A DNA stretch of 64,000 bases from Parvularcula dongshanensis (GTDB lineage: Bacteria; Pseudomonadota; Alphaproteobacteria; Caulobacterales; Parvularculaceae). The stretch spans positions 124,001 to 188,000 of the forward strand of contig NZ_JACHOB010000003.1 of NCBI RefSeq assembly GCF_014199615.1, in the 5' to 3' direction. Positions 53,956 through 61,729 of the stretch are shown piece after piece; position 1 is the stretch's first letter, and every line of letters begins with the position of its first letter. A program made the translations under genes and the position numbers. The notes below the pieces were generated by a model that was not told the origin of the DNA, made no database searches, and saw only the letters and a list, made by a program, of their open reading frames with translations.

Positions 53956-54819
53956 CTATCGACCCAGGGCGGCGTCCCGTCCGCGGAAACGCCCGTAGCG
54001 GTGGATCTCCTCGCGGTGCTCGAGCGCGAAGGGCAGGTTCATCGAGCCGGGCAGGCGGTCCCGATAGAGCGCCACGCAGGCGTTCTGGTCCTCCATCCGC
54101 TCCGAATGCATGAAGGGCAGGTAGACGAAGGCGCGTTCAGCCCTCGGCAGGGCGAGGTCGAAGCCGTCCGCCACCAAGCGGCGGGCGAGGTCCAGAGCGG
54201 CGGCGTCGTTCTCGAAGGCGCGGGGGCTCTCGCGGAAGAGGTTTCGCGAGAACTGGTCGAGAAGAAGGAGAACGGCGAGTGCGCCCCGTGGGGATCCGGC
54301 CCAATCGAGCCCGCTCTTCGAGGCTTCGGCGTGCAGATCGGCGAACCGCTGCCGGATCGCCGCATCGATCTCGTCGTCCTGAGCGAAGTGCTTTTCGGGC
54401 GGGAGTTCGTCGAACCAGAAGCGCAGGACCTCCTCGGCCTCACCCGGCAGGGTCGGCAGGGCCTGCCATCGGCTCTCCGCGGCGTCGGGATAGAAGGCGA
54501 CATGCCCTGCGATCGGCGCCACGGCAGGAGAAGGATCGTAGTACCGCCAGGCTTTGTCCGGGACGCCGAGGACGGCGTCGTAGGATGCCTCGCTCTTGTA
54601 GGGGCACCAGGTCTTCGTCGCGGTGGGCGTCAACGCCGAGGGATCGACGCTTTCGGAAGGGAAGTAAGTGACGGCCGGGTAGTCGGCCTCGGAGAGCATC
54701 AGGGCGTCGCTACTCGCCGCGATGACACGCCCGTTCGGCGACACGGCGCGCGTGAGCCCGGCGGCCGGCGCGACGTCGATAGGGTGGTCCGGCCCCGGTT
54801 CCCTGTGCGGCCGGCTCAC
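53956..54819 (-). CDS. DUF427-DUF924 fusion protein
   Basis: Protein of 287 residues with two normally separate domains. Residues about 10-110 match DUF427 (HPIDVAPAAGLTRAV, VIAASSDALMLSEADYP, TKTWCPYKSEASYDAV, AWRYYDPSPAVAPIAGHVAFY). Residues about 125-287 match DUF924 (EEVLRFWFDELPPEKHF, GALAVLLLLDQFSRNLFRE, RAFVYLPFMHSERMEDQ, HREEIHRYGRFRGRDAALGR). The DUF924 part lacks the usual short tail after the GR. The GTG start overlaps the stop of the Rho_N gene as GTGA. Neither domain has a proven function here. Confidence 0.82.
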   Translation of the reverse strand: MSRPHREPGPDHPIDVAPAAGLTRAVSPNGRVIAASSDALMLSEADYPAVTYFPSESVDPSALTPTATKTWCPYKSEASYDAVLGVPDKAWRYYDPSPAVAPIAGHVAFYPDAAESRWQALPTLPGEAEEVLRFWFDELPPEKHFAQDDEIDAAIRQRFADLHAEASKSGLDWAGSPRGALAVLLLLDQFSRNLFRESPRAFENDAAALDLARRLVADGFDLALPRAERAFVYLPFMHSERMEDQNACVALYRDRLPGSMNLPFALEHREEIHRYGRFRGRDAALGR

Positions 54820-55079
54820 GAGTTCCGCAGCGCCTCGATCAGTTCGTCCTTGCTCATCTCCGAGCGCCCCTCGATCCCGACGCGCTGGGCCTCCTCGTAC
54901 AGCTCGTCCTTCGTCCGATCCTCGTAGCGCTTGCCGTGGCCGCCGCGTTCGGACGGGTGCATGTCCGAGTTCGCCTTCGCGTTGGCGATGCGGGCGGCCT
55001 TCCGCTTCGAGGCGCCTTGATCTCGCAGCGCTTCGTAGGTCTCGTCGTCCTTAACCTGCGGGCCATGATCCTTGGTCAT
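54816..55079 (-). CDS. Small Rho_N-like domain protein (DUF7218-like)
   Basis: Charged protein of 87 residues beginning MTKDHGPQVKDDETYEALRD. The middle part KRKAARIANAKANS resembles plasmid-stabilisation or DUF7218-like short proteins, and the C-terminus RTKDELYEEAQRVGIEGRSEMSKDELIEAL is a SAP/Rho_N-like helix-extended-helix motif that often binds nucleic acid. The ATG at 55079 follows GGAGGC. It is cotranscribed with the DUF427-DUF924 gene, and divergent from gapR. Confidence 0.7.
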   Translation of the reverse strand: MTKDHGPQVKDDETYEALRDQGASKRKAARIANAKANSDMHPSERGGHGKRYEDRTKDELYEEAQRVGIEGRSEMSKDELIEALRNS

Positions 55080-55239
55080 CGGAAGCCTCCTTGGTCGCTG
55101 CGAGGGAAACAGGCGTTCGCGGGCGGACGTTCCCGATGGCCGGTCTCGACGATTAACCAAATGGGGAAAAGGCTCGCTTGCTCGAACGCCGTCCTGACGG
55201 TCGAATCGGCCTTCTTTCAGTTCACGAAAAGGGCAGGTC

Positions 55240-55521
55240 ATGGCGGACGGGGCGCAGAGCTTCGAGGACATCGCGAACCAGGCGGGCGGCGTTGCCGCCG
55301 ACCACCTGCGTCAGCTCATCGAGCGCATCGAGCGCCTCGAGGAGGACAAGCAGGCGGTCATGGAAGACATCAAGGAAGTCTACGCCGAGGCGAAGGGCGA
55401 AGGCTTCGACACCAAGATCATGCGCCAGGTGATTCGCCTGCGTAAGATGAACCATGCCGACCGGCAGGAGATGGAATCGCTGCTCGAGCTCTACATGGGT
55501 GCGGTCGGCGCGAAGGGCTGA
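55240..55521 (+). CDS. gapR: GapR (DUF2312) nucleoid-associated protein
   Basis: Alphaproteobacterial chromosome-structuring protein of 93 residues. In Caulobacter GapR binds overtwisted A+T-rich DNA and stimulates topoisomerases ahead of replication. The family core is plain: DHLRQLIERIERLEEDKQAVMEDIKEVYAEAKGEGFDTKIMRQVIRLRKM. The start ATG at 55240 is supported by GGCAGG upstream. It is followed by a strong bidirectional terminator shared with the carboxypeptidase gene. Confidence 0.95.
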   Translation: MADGAQSFEDIANQAGGVAADHLRQLIERIERLEEDKQAVMEDIKEVYAEAKGEGFDTKIMRQVIRLRKMNHADRQEMESLLELYMGAVGAKG

Positions 55522-55540
55522 CGGTTCTTCACTGCCGAAA

Positions 55541-55578
55541 GAGAAAGGCCCCGGCGATCGCTCGCCGGGGCCTTTCTC
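55541..55578. terminator. Bidirectional intrinsic terminator of gapR and dacA
   Basis: GAGAAAGGCCCCGGCGA pairs fully with TCGCCGGGGCCTTTCTC over a short loop. The arms carry A- and T-rich outer ends, so it works for both convergent genes. Confidence 0.9.
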
Positions 55579-55597
55579 TGTCTGGCGGGGCCAGCGC

Positions 55598-56926
55598 TCA
55601 GTTTGCGGGTTCGGACCGGAGGGCGATGCAGTCCTCGCCCTTCTTCTTGAGCGTGCCGCAGAAGGCTTCGGCCTCGTAGGCCGTCAGGGTGGTGAAGCGG
55701 GCGCGATAGACGTCGGCGCCGCGGCGGGGGGCGATGTTGACCTCGCGCCCGACGTTCGGCTGCACGGTGTAGGCGATCTGCTGCACCGCCTTGATGCGTT
55801 CCATGGCCTGCGACTGACGGGTGTAGGCGCCCACCTGGACGACCCAGTCCCGCATGTCGGCGGGCTCCGCGTCGCCTTCGCCGATCACCGCCTCGTCGAG
55901 GGCCCGGTCGTCGTTCGCGACGGAGTCGATAGCGACCTTGAGGGATTCGAGGTTGAGATCGGCGGCGACGGAAGGCGTCTCGAGGCTCGCCACGACGATC
56001 GGCTGGGCTTCCTCCTCGATCGCCGCGACCGCAATGGCCGCGGCCGCCACCCCGGGCTTCAGGCGCGGGGTCGGCGCCGCGAGGAGGATCGGGTTGAGAA
56101 GGTCGGGCTTCCGCTTCAGCTCGACATAGGCGGCGTTCAGGATGTCCTTCATGTGCCGGTCACGCGTCGCGGAGCTACGGCCGCCGAGGACGATGCCGAT
56201 GAGGCGGTTGCCGTCTCGCTCGATCGTGGTCGAGAGGTTGTAGCCGGAGGCGCGGGTGTAGCCCGTCTTCATGCCGTCGGCGCCATCGAGCGTCAGCATG
56301 ACCCGGTTGTGCGAACGGTAGGTCCGGCCGTTCCACTCGAAGCTCTTCTGCTGGAAGTAGTGGAAGCGGTCAGGGAAGTCTTGGATGAGGCGGCGCGAGA
56401 GCACGGCCATGTCGTTGGCGGTCGTGACCTGACGCGAGTCGGGCAGGCCCGAGGCGTTGCGGAAGGTCGTCCGGCGCATGCCGAGTTCACGGGCCTTGGC
56501 CGTCATCTCACCGGCGAACTTGCTTTCGCTGCCGGCGAGGTGTTCGGCCACCACCGTGGCGGCGTCGTTGGCGGACTTGATGACGAGCGCTTCGATCGCC
56601 TCTTCGACGGTGATCGTCGAGCCGCGCGAAAGGCCGAGCTTCGATGCGGGCTGGAGGGAGGCCCGCTTCGAGACCTCCAACTTGTCGTCGAGAGAGACCT
56701 CGCCTTCCTCGAGCGCTTCGAAGAGCAGGTAGACGGTCATCATCTTGGTCAGCGAAGCCGGGTAGCGCGCCTCGTCCGAGTAGCGGTCGAAGAGAACATC
56801 GCCGGTATCGGCGTGAACGACGAGCGCAGCGTACTTCGAGTTGGCGCTCGCAGCGGTCGGAAGGATCGCGCCTAACGCGATGATCAGGCCAAGGATGAAC
56901 GCCCTAAGTGTGCGCCGAACCGCCAT
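55598..56926 (-). CDS. dacA: D-alanyl-D-alanine carboxypeptidase with SPOR domain
   Basis: Penicillin-binding protein 5/6-type carboxypeptidase that trims peptidoglycan stem peptides, 442 residues from the ATG at 56926. Signal peptide, then catalytic motifs S58-LTK (PASLTKMM), SAN at 118-120 (IKSANDAAT) and KTG at 220-222 (GMKTGYT). A linker leads to a C-terminal SPOR domain (WVVQVGAYTRQSQAMERIKAV), which binds denuded glycan strands at the division septum. This fusion is common in alphaproteobacteria. Confidence 0.94.
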   Translation of the reverse strand: MAVRRTLRAFILGLIIALGAILPTAASANSKYAALVVHADTGDVLFDRYSDEARYPASLTKMMTVYLLFEALEEGEVSLDDKLEVSKRASLQPASKLGLSRGSTITVEEAIEALVIKSANDAATVVAEHLAGSESKFAGEMTAKARELGMRRTTFRNASGLPDSRQVTTANDMAVLSRRLIQDFPDRFHYFQQKSFEWNGRTYRSHNRVMLTLDGADGMKTGYTRASGYNLSTTIERDGNRLIGIVLGGRSSATRDRHMKDILNAAYVELKRKPDLLNPILLAAPTPRLKPGVAAAAIAVAAIEEEAQPIVVASLETPSVAADLNLESLKVAIDSVANDDRALDEAVIGEGDAEPADMRDWVVQVGAYTRQSQAMERIKAVQQIAYTVQPNVGREVNIAPRRGADVYRARFTTLTAYEAEAFCGTLKKKGEDCIALRSEPAN

Positions 56927-57131
56927 AAATTCCACCGCCCTTCGTACTTGCCCGTTTGTGGTTGTTACACGGTAACGCCGCCGTGATAACCTGTAAAACC
57001 CGCCATCTGGGGTTAGCCCTCCTTCCTCTAGGAACGGTTAAGAGGGTCTGAACGACGACGCCTCTCATCGTTTCACGAAGCGTGCCAAGGGGCGGAAAAG
57101 CAGCTGTCTGAACTCGCGTTCAGGATGCATG

Positions 57132-57141
57132 TTGCATTGCA
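57132..57141. promoter_or_regulatory. TGC-ATT-GCA motif, upstream site of the phasin promoter
   Basis: TTGCATTGCA ends 9 bases before the -35 box at 57151. A second motif lies downstream of the -10 box, so the pair brackets the promoter, a good layout for a repressor such as PhaR. Confidence 0.55.
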
Positions 57142-57150
57142 CAAAATCTC

Positions 57151-57179
57151 TTGACGCGGGAATCCGCACCCCGTATTTG
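57151..57179 (+). promoter_or_regulatory. Predicted sigma-70 promoter of the phasin gene
   Basis: TTGACG at 57151-57156 and TATTTG at 57174-57179 with a 17-base spacer. Transcripts would start near 57186, inside the downstream TGC-N3-GCA site. Confidence 0.55.
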
Positions 57180-57180
57180 A

Positions 57181-57190
57181 TGCACCGCAA
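57181..57190. promoter_or_regulatory. TGC-ACC-GCA motif, downstream site of the phasin promoter
   Basis: TGCACCGCAA on the plus strand, the complement of TTGCGGTGCA. It covers the expected transcription start of the phasin gene, where bound repressor would block initiation. Confidence 0.5.
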
Positions 57191-57250
57191 CATCGGACTC
57201 GTCCGGTGTCTTTAAGCGTGGAGCGGACAGGGACCGCTAAGGAGAGACGA

Positions 57251-57694
57251 ATGAGCGCTACCAAGAAGGTCGCCGACGACGCGACGAAGACCACCCAAGA
57301 CGCAACCAGCAGCGCCGCCGCTGCCGCCAATGACGGTGTCGAGCGTCTGACGCAGGGCATGTCGAAGTTCGGCAGCCTCGGCCAAGAGAACATGGAAGCC
57401 TTCATGTCCTCGCTAACGACCATGGCGAAGGGCTTCGAGAAGATCGGCCAAGAGAACATGGCCTTCGCGAAGTCGCAGATGGAAGCCGGCTCCGAGCGCA
57501 TGCAGACGCTCGCCAAGGCGAAGAGCCCCCAAGAGTTCTTCGAGACCCAGAGCCAGATCGTGCGCGACGCGTTCGAGCAGCAGATCAGCCAGACCAACAA
57601 GGTCTCGGACATGATGATCTCGACCGTTCGCGAAGCGGCGCAGCCGATCTCCAAGCGATACAGCGTGATGGTCGACACGATGCAGGCCCGCTAA
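57251..57694 (+). CDS. phaP: Phasin family protein (PHB granule-associated)
   Basis: Amphipathic helical protein of 147 residues that coats polyhydroxybutyrate granules. It has a low-complexity Ala/Thr/Lys N-terminus, then the phasin pattern with heptad-like helices: ENMEAFMSSLTTMAKGFEKIGQENMAFAKSQMEAGSERMQTLAKAKSPQEFFETQSQIVRDAFEQQISQTNKVSDMM in order, and AQPISKRYSVMVDTM at the end. GGAGAG is the ribosome site. Its promoter is bracketed by two TGC-N3-GCA motifs. No phaC or phaR is in the window. Confidence 0.92.
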   Translation: MSATKKVADDATKTTQDATSSAAAAANDGVERLTQGMSKFGSLGQENMEAFMSSLTTMAKGFEKIGQENMAFAKSQMEAGSERMQTLAKAKSPQEFFETQSQIVRDAFEQQISQTNKVSDMMISTVREAAQPISKRYSVMVDTMQAR

Positions 57695-57716
57695 GGCGCG
57701 ACTGCCGAAGAGTTTC

Positions 57717-57754
57717 GAAGAAGGCCCCGGCGGACCCCCGCCGGGGCCTTCTTC
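57717..57754. terminator. Bidirectional terminator between phasin and LysR genes
   Basis: GAAGAAGGCCCCGGCGG pairs with the complementary CGCCGGGGCCTTCTTC over a CCCC-type loop. Its right end overlaps the stop codon of the convergent LysR gene. Confidence 0.9.
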
Positions 57755-58703
57755 ATTTCGGCCGCTCCTGGCCGATGACAGCGTTGAGGCCCTCCGTCAG
57801 CCGTTCGCGCAGCCAGCGATGACGCGGATCGGCCGTCCAGTTCGGATGCCATCCGGTCACGAGCCCGAAACCCTCGACGTCGATCGGGGGTGGGCCGACC
57901 TCGAACCCCTCCGGCAGGGCGAGGAAGGTCGAGGCGGGCGCGGTCAGGATGCAGCCCGTCGACCGGGCGATCGCCGCCGCGGCGAGGAAGCTCTCGGCGC
58001 GATAGGCGATGCGGCGAGACAACCCTCGCTTCGCAAGCGCCTCGTCCACGACGCCAAGAGACGCGCCTTCCGGATTCACGAGGACATGCGGCTCGGACAG
58101 GAACGCCTGCAGGGTAAGCGGGCGGCCAGCGAGGGGCGAGCTGTCGGGCACGCCGGTCCGGAACGGTTCGTGACAGAGCGGCTTGTGAACGAACTGGTCG
58201 AGGTCGAGGCCTGGTGGCGGCGTCAGGAATCGCACCTCGGGCATCATGACCAGATCGACGCTACCCGAGATGAGGTCTTGAGCGACGGGGAAGTCGATCG
58301 CGACCACGTCGAGGGCAAGTTTCGGCGCTAGAGGCGCGACGACCTTCGCCCACGCGCGAGCCACCAAGACGGCACAGTTGTCCGAGGCGGATACCCTGAA
58401 CCGGCCGGTCGCCGCGGCGGGATCGAAGTTCGCCTCTGTCTGGAAGAGGTCCCGCATCCCGGCGACCAGCTGCGAGACCTGCGGCTTCATCCGGTCCGCC
58501 CTCGGAGTGGTCCGCATGACCTTGCCGGACTTCACGAGCAGGGGGTCACCGAAAAGCTCCCGCAACCGCTTGAGGCCGTGGCTGACGGCGGGTTGGGACA
58601 CGCCCAACCGCCCAGCCGCCCGCGACACGCTCTGCTCCGTGAGGAGCCAGTGCAGGGTGAGAACGAGGTTGAGATCGAGACCTTCCAACCGACGTTCGGA
58701 CAT
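57753..58703 (-). CDS. LysR-family transcriptional regulator
   Basis: DNA-binding regulator of 316 residues from the ATG at 58703. The N-terminal winged helix-turn-helix (LNLVLTLHWLLTEQSVSRAAGRLGVSQPAVSHGLKRLRELFGDPLLVK) and C-terminal periplasmic-binding-like effector domain are complete. The effector is unknown. It is divergent from the small secreted protein gene at 58845, the typical position for a LysR target, across a 140-base region that is A+T-rich and contains a TGC-GCT-GCA motif. The open frame that extends further upstream crosses that region and is not coding. Confidence 0.92.
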   Translation of the reverse strand: MSERRLEGLDLNLVLTLHWLLTEQSVSRAAGRLGVSQPAVSHGLKRLRELFGDPLLVKSGKVMRTTPRADRMKPQVSQLVAGMRDLFQTEANFDPAAATGRFRVSASDNCAVLVARAWAKVVAPLAPKLALDVVAIDFPVAQDLISGSVDLVMMPEVRFLTPPPGLDLDQFVHKPLCHEPFRTGVPDSSPLAGRPLTLQAFLSEPHVLVNPEGASLGVVDEALAKRGLSRRIAYRAESFLAAAAIARSTGCILTAPASTFLALPEGFEVGPPPIDVEGFGLVTGWHPNWTADPRHRWLRERLTEGLNAVIGQERPK

Positions 58704-58802
58704 AAGCGCGCCCTCGCTCTCCCCAGCCTTCGTTAATGACACCTTCTTACATCGATAAGGCGCACTGATAATCCCTCTATCTATGATCGATTTGAAACAT
58801 TT

Positions 58803-58812
58803 TTGCGCTGCA
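58803..58812. promoter_or_regulatory. TGC-GCT-GCA motif upstream of small secreted protein gene
   Basis: TTGCGCTGCA, 33 bases before the ATG at 58845, within the shared LysR/secreted-protein control region. Confidence 0.4.
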
Positions 58813-58844
58813 CATAGCTTGGGCATCGAAAGATTGGAGTTGCT

Positions 58845-59141
58845 ATGCGCCCCGTATTCCTCGCCCTCCCGCTCGCCCTCATGCTGCCTGTCGCCGCCGC
58901 CGCCGCCGACATTCAGGAAGACATTCGCGCCTGCGCCGCCGAGGCGACCGAGGCCGGTCTCGTCGCTGCCACCGACGCGAGCTCGTTCCGGTTCGTCTCG
59001 GATAAGGGCAATCGCAATCGCGTCCTGACGCTGAAGGTGGTCGGCCCGGACCAAACGATCGAACTCGATTGCAAGATGAAGCGCCGGGACGTCGTCGAGG
59101 TCGTCCTCGCAGAGGATCAGACCAGAACCGCAGCGCGCTGA
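58845..59141 (+). CDS. Small secreted protein, unknown function
   Basis: 98 residues: a clear signal peptide (PVFLALPLALMLPVAAAAA) and a 77-residue mature part with two cysteines (IRACAAEATEAGL and ELDCKMKRRD) that could form a disulfide. RVLTLKVVGPDQTIELDCKM suggests a small beta-rich fold. I do not recognise the family. It has a good ribosome site (GGAG) and lies divergent from the LysR regulator, which may control it. Confidence 0.7.
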   Translation: MRPVFLALPLALMLPVAAAAADIQEDIRACAAEATEAGLVAATDASSFRFVSDKGNRNRVLTLKVVGPDQTIELDCKMKRRDVVEVVLAEDQTRTAAR

Positions 59142-59196
59142 GCGCTGACACCAAGTCCGCCCTGACGGGTTGGCCTAGCGTCTTGTCGTCGCTATC

Positions 59197-59219
59197 CCTT
59201 CCCCCTTCGAGGGGGAAGG
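59197..59219 (+). promoter_or_regulatory. Hairpin that contains the ribosome site of the DUF4118 kinase gene
   Basis: CCTTCCCCCT (59197-59206) and AGGGGGAAGG (59210-59219) form a perfect 10-bp stem with a three-base loop. The 3' arm is the only purine-rich stretch before the GTG start at 59228, eight bases away, so the stem can hide the ribosome site. Confidence 0.55.
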
Positions 59220-59227
59220 TTCCGTTC

Positions 59228-60247
59228 GTGTTACGTCTCCTCGCAAGGCTCGCTTTGACAAGACGCTCAGGCGTCTTCCGTTGGGGCTTCGCCGTCCTGG
59301 CCTTCGGCGTCTCCCTAGCGGTCCGTTTCGTGATCAGCGAGGATCTGCCGCCCGGCTTTCCGTACCTGACCTTCTTTCCGGCGGTCATCCTGACCGCGTT
59401 CGTTTGCGGCGCGGGACCGGGAAGCGTCCTCGCGCTCGCTTGCGGCGTAGCGGCCTGGTACTTCTTCGTTCCGGAGTTCTCGAGCTTCACGCTCGGCGCG
59501 CAGGGCGCGTTGGCGCTCGCCTTCTACGTCTTCATCGTCGCCATCGACATCGTCATCATTCACGCGATGAAGGGCGCCCTGCACCGATTGGACGAGGAAA
59601 GAGAGCGGACGCGGACGCTCGCCGAGTCTCGAGACACCATGTTCCGCGAGCTGCAGCACCGCGTCTCGAACAACATCGCCGTCGTCTCGGCCCTGCTGCG
59701 CCTGGAGAGGGGCGGAGTCGAGGATCCGACCGCGCGCCGTATCCTGGACGAGGCCGCGACCAAGCTGTCGCTCGTCGCGAAGATCAACCGGCGGCTTCAC
59801 GACCCGGCCGGCCAAAGCGTGCCGCTGGACAGCTTCCTTCACGAGCTTTGCGACGAGGTGATCCAGACGGCGGGCCTGAACGACGCCGTGCGCAGCGAGG
59901 TCGACGCGGCGGGCGTCACCTTGGCGCCGGAACGCAGCGTTCCCATCGTGCTGATCCTGACCGAACTCGTCGCCAACGCGGTGGAACACGGCTTCGCGGG
60001 CGGCCGGTCTGGGACGATCGCCGTCATGGTGCGCCGCACGGACGATCGCGGGCTCACCGTCCGCGTCGCGGACGACGGCGAGGGCCTGCCGGACGGCTTC
60101 TCGCTCGAGACGGCACGCAGCCTCGGCCTCCGCCTCGTACGGCAGCTGACGCAGCAGCTAGGCGGCTCGCTCACCATGACGTCGGAGGGCGCGGGGCAGG
60201 GCACGGTCTGCTGTCTCGTCCTGCCGCCGAGGCCCGAGGGGGCCTGA
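59228..60247 (+). CDS. DUF4118 membrane sensor histidine kinase (HisKA_2 type)
   Basis: Sensor kinase of 339 residues starting at GTG 59228. A KdpD-like four-helix DUF4118 membrane domain (FAVLAFGVSLAVRFVI, GFPYLTFFPAVILTAFVCGAGPGSVLALACGVAAWYFFVPEF) is followed by a HisKA_2 dimerisation domain with the phosphoacceptor H145 in FRELQHRVSNNIAVVSALLRLERG, and a HATPase with LTELVANAVEHGF and LRLVRQLTQQLGGSL. Such kinases often take part in the alphaproteobacterial general stress response, but no phyR/nepR/ecfG is near. Confidence 0.88.
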   Translation: MLRLLARLALTRRSGVFRWGFAVLAFGVSLAVRFVISEDLPPGFPYLTFFPAVILTAFVCGAGPGSVLALACGVAAWYFFVPEFSSFTLGAQGALALAFYVFIVAIDIVIIHAMKGALHRLDEERERTRTLAESRDTMFRELQHRVSNNIAVVSALLRLERGGVEDPTARRILDEAATKLSLVAKINRRLHDPAGQSVPLDSFLHELCDEVIQTAGLNDAVRSEVDAAGVTLAPERSVPIVLILTELVANAVEHGFAGGRSGTIAVMVRRTDDRGLTVRVADDGEGLPDGFSLETARSLGLRLVRQLTQQLGGSLTMTSEGAGQGTVCCLVLPPRPEGA

Positions 60248-60255
60248 CCAGAACG

Positions 60256-60283
60256 AAGAAAGGCCGCCCGAGGGCGGCCTTTC
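60256..60283. terminator. Bidirectional terminator between sensor kinase and rplI
   Basis: AAAGGCCGCCC-GA-GGGCGGCCTTT perfect hairpin, with A- and T-rich ends in both directions. Confidence 0.85.
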
Positions 60284-60306
60284 CATGTCGTCGAAGCGCT
60301 CGCGGC

Positions 60307-60933
60307 TCAGACGGCTTCGGCTTCCGTCTCGGCCGGGGGCTCGTTGCCCTCTTCGCCGGTCTGGGCGCCGCCCTCGGTGCGGGGACGGTCATCGCCGTAG
60401 CCGAAGTCACCGGTGCCGGTGACGCGCTCGATCTGCTCTTCCTCGCGGGCGAGGACGTTCTCACCGCGCTCCTGGCGCTCGGCCTCTTCCTGCGTGCGGG
60501 CGACGTTGATCTTGATGTCGATCGTCACCTCCGGGTGCAGGCGCACCTGGACGGGGAAGATGCCGAGCTCCTTGATCGGCTGGTTCAGAAGCACTTGGCT
60601 GCGTTGCAGCTTGAGCTTCTTGGTCGTCGCGACCTCCGCGATGTCGCGAGCCGAGACCGAGCCGTAGAGCTGGCCCATGTCGGACGCCGAGCGGATGACG
60701 ACGAAGGTCTTGTCCGCGATCGAGTTCGACAGGTTCTCGGCCTTCTCGCGGGCCTCGGCGTTGCGGCTCTCGATGTCGGCGCGCTGCGCCTCGAAGACCT
60801 TGCGGTTCGCCTCGTTGGCCCGCAGCGCCTTGCGGCGGGGCAGGAGGTAGTTGCGGGCGAAGCCGTCCTTGACGGCGACCTCGTCACCGATCCCGCCGAG
60901 CTTCTCGACGCGTTCCAGTAGGATCACTTGCAT
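60307..60933 (-). CDS. rplI: 50S ribosomal protein L9
   Basis: Large-subunit protein that helps hold the reading frame, 208 residues. The N-domain MQVILLERVEKLGGIGDEVAVKDGFARNYLLP is clear, followed by the long connecting helix and the C-domain (GSVSARDIAEV). The last 50 residues are an acidic low-complexity extension (TEGGAQTGEEGNEPP and following) found in some alphaproteobacteria. It is the last gene of the rpsF-rpsR-rplI operon, three bases after rpsR. Confidence 0.97.
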   Translation of the reverse strand: MQVILLERVEKLGGIGDEVAVKDGFARNYLLPRRKALRANEANRKVFEAQRADIESRNAEAREKAENLSNSIADKTFVVIRSASDMGQLYGSVSARDIAEVATTKKLKLQRSQVLLNQPIKELGIFPVQVRLHPEVTIDIKINVARTQEEAERQERGENVLAREEEQIERVTGTGDFGYGDDRPRTEGGAQTGEEGNEPPAETEAEAV

Positions 60934-60936
60934 CGC

Positions 60937-61164
60937 TTACTCCGTCGAGTCGTAGGGCAGGAGGGCGAGGAAGCGCGCACGCTTGATCGCGCGGGCCAGC
61001 TCACGCTGCTTCTTCTGGCTGACGGCCGAGATGCGTGAGGGGACGATCTTGCCCTTCTCGGACACGTAGCGACCGAGCAGCTTGGGGTCCTTGTAGTCGA
61101 TCGTCGGCGCGTCGGCGCCGGAGAACGGGCAGGACTTGCGGCGGCGGAAGAATGTCTTGGCCAT
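60937..61164 (-). CDS. rpsR: 30S ribosomal protein S18
   Basis: Small-subunit protein of 75 residues binding with S6 to the 16S platform. Basic N-terminus [13 protein letters not shown], then [28 protein letters not shown] and [21 protein letters not shown]. It lies between rpsF (four-base gap) and rplI (three-base gap), the conserved bacterial order. Confidence 0.98.
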   Translation of the reverse strand: MAKTFFRRRKSCPFSGADAPTIDYKDPKLLGRYVSEKGKIVPSRISAVSQKKQRELARAIKRARFLALLPYDSTE

Positions 61165-61168
61165 GGGC

Positions 61169-61540
61169 TTAGCTCCGGTCCCGGTCGCGGTTGTCGCGGC
61201 GGCGGCTCTCGTCGCGGTCGCGGCGCGACATCACCGGCGAGGGCTCTTCGTCGTGCTCTTCGACGCGCAGCGTCATGAAGCGCAGGATGTCTTCCTTGAT
61301 GCGCATCTGGCGCTCCATCTCTTGGATGGCTTCGGGCGCCGCGGTGATGTTCATCAGGCTGTAGTGGCCCTTGCGGTTCTTGTTGATCTTGTACTGCAGG
61401 TTGCGAAGACCCCAATACTCGGTCTTCTCGATCGATCCGCCGTTCTCGCGGATGATCTCCTGCAGTTCTTCGGTGAGGTGCTCCACCTGCACGGGACTGA
61501 TGTCCTGGCGCGCGATGAAGACGTGCTCGTAGAGAGGCAT
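61169..61540 (-). CDS. rpsF: 30S ribosomal protein S6
   Basis: Small-subunit protein of 123 residues, first of the rpsF-rpsR-rplI operon. The family fold is visible in [53 protein letters not shown] and [18 protein letters not shown]. The C-terminal tail is a run of Arg and Asp ([19 protein letters not shown]). The ATG at 61540 is used; the longer frame upstream has no ribosome site. Confidence 0.97.
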   Translation of the reverse strand: MPLYEHVFIARQDISPVQVEHLTEELQEIIRENGGSIEKTEYWGLRNLQYKINKNRKGHYSLMNITAAPEAIQEMERQMRIKEDILRFMTLRVEEHDEEPSPVMSRRDRDESRRRDNRDRDRS

Positions 61541-61695
61541 GTCTGCTCCCGTCTGACGGCGGAGACGGTTGAGGGTCGGGCACCCTGCCGCCTTCGGCTC
61601 GCGCTGCGGTGGGACCATCCCGAGTGCAGCGGACCGCCGTTCGAAGGCGGGCGGCTAGCGTAAGAGGGGCTCGCACGCAAGGCGGACATCGCCCG

Positions 61696-61708
61696 TTGCT
61701 GCGCTGCA
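61696..61708. promoter_or_regulatory. TTGC-TGC-GCTGCA motif upstream of guaA
   Basis: These 13 bases are identical to the complement of the palindrome at 6552-6565, and end 21 bases before the guaA ATG. A role in guaA control would be unexpected, so chance is possible here. Confidence 0.25.
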
Positions 61709-61729
61709 CGGGGCGGCTTAACAGGACCC

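Larger units (their letters stand above)
56927..57250 (+). other. Divergent dacA-phasin region
   Basis: About 320 bases. Its right part holds the phasin promoter and two TGC-N3-GCA motifs; the left part is A+T-rich at the dacA start and presumably holds that promoter. No gene is seen. Confidence 0.55.
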
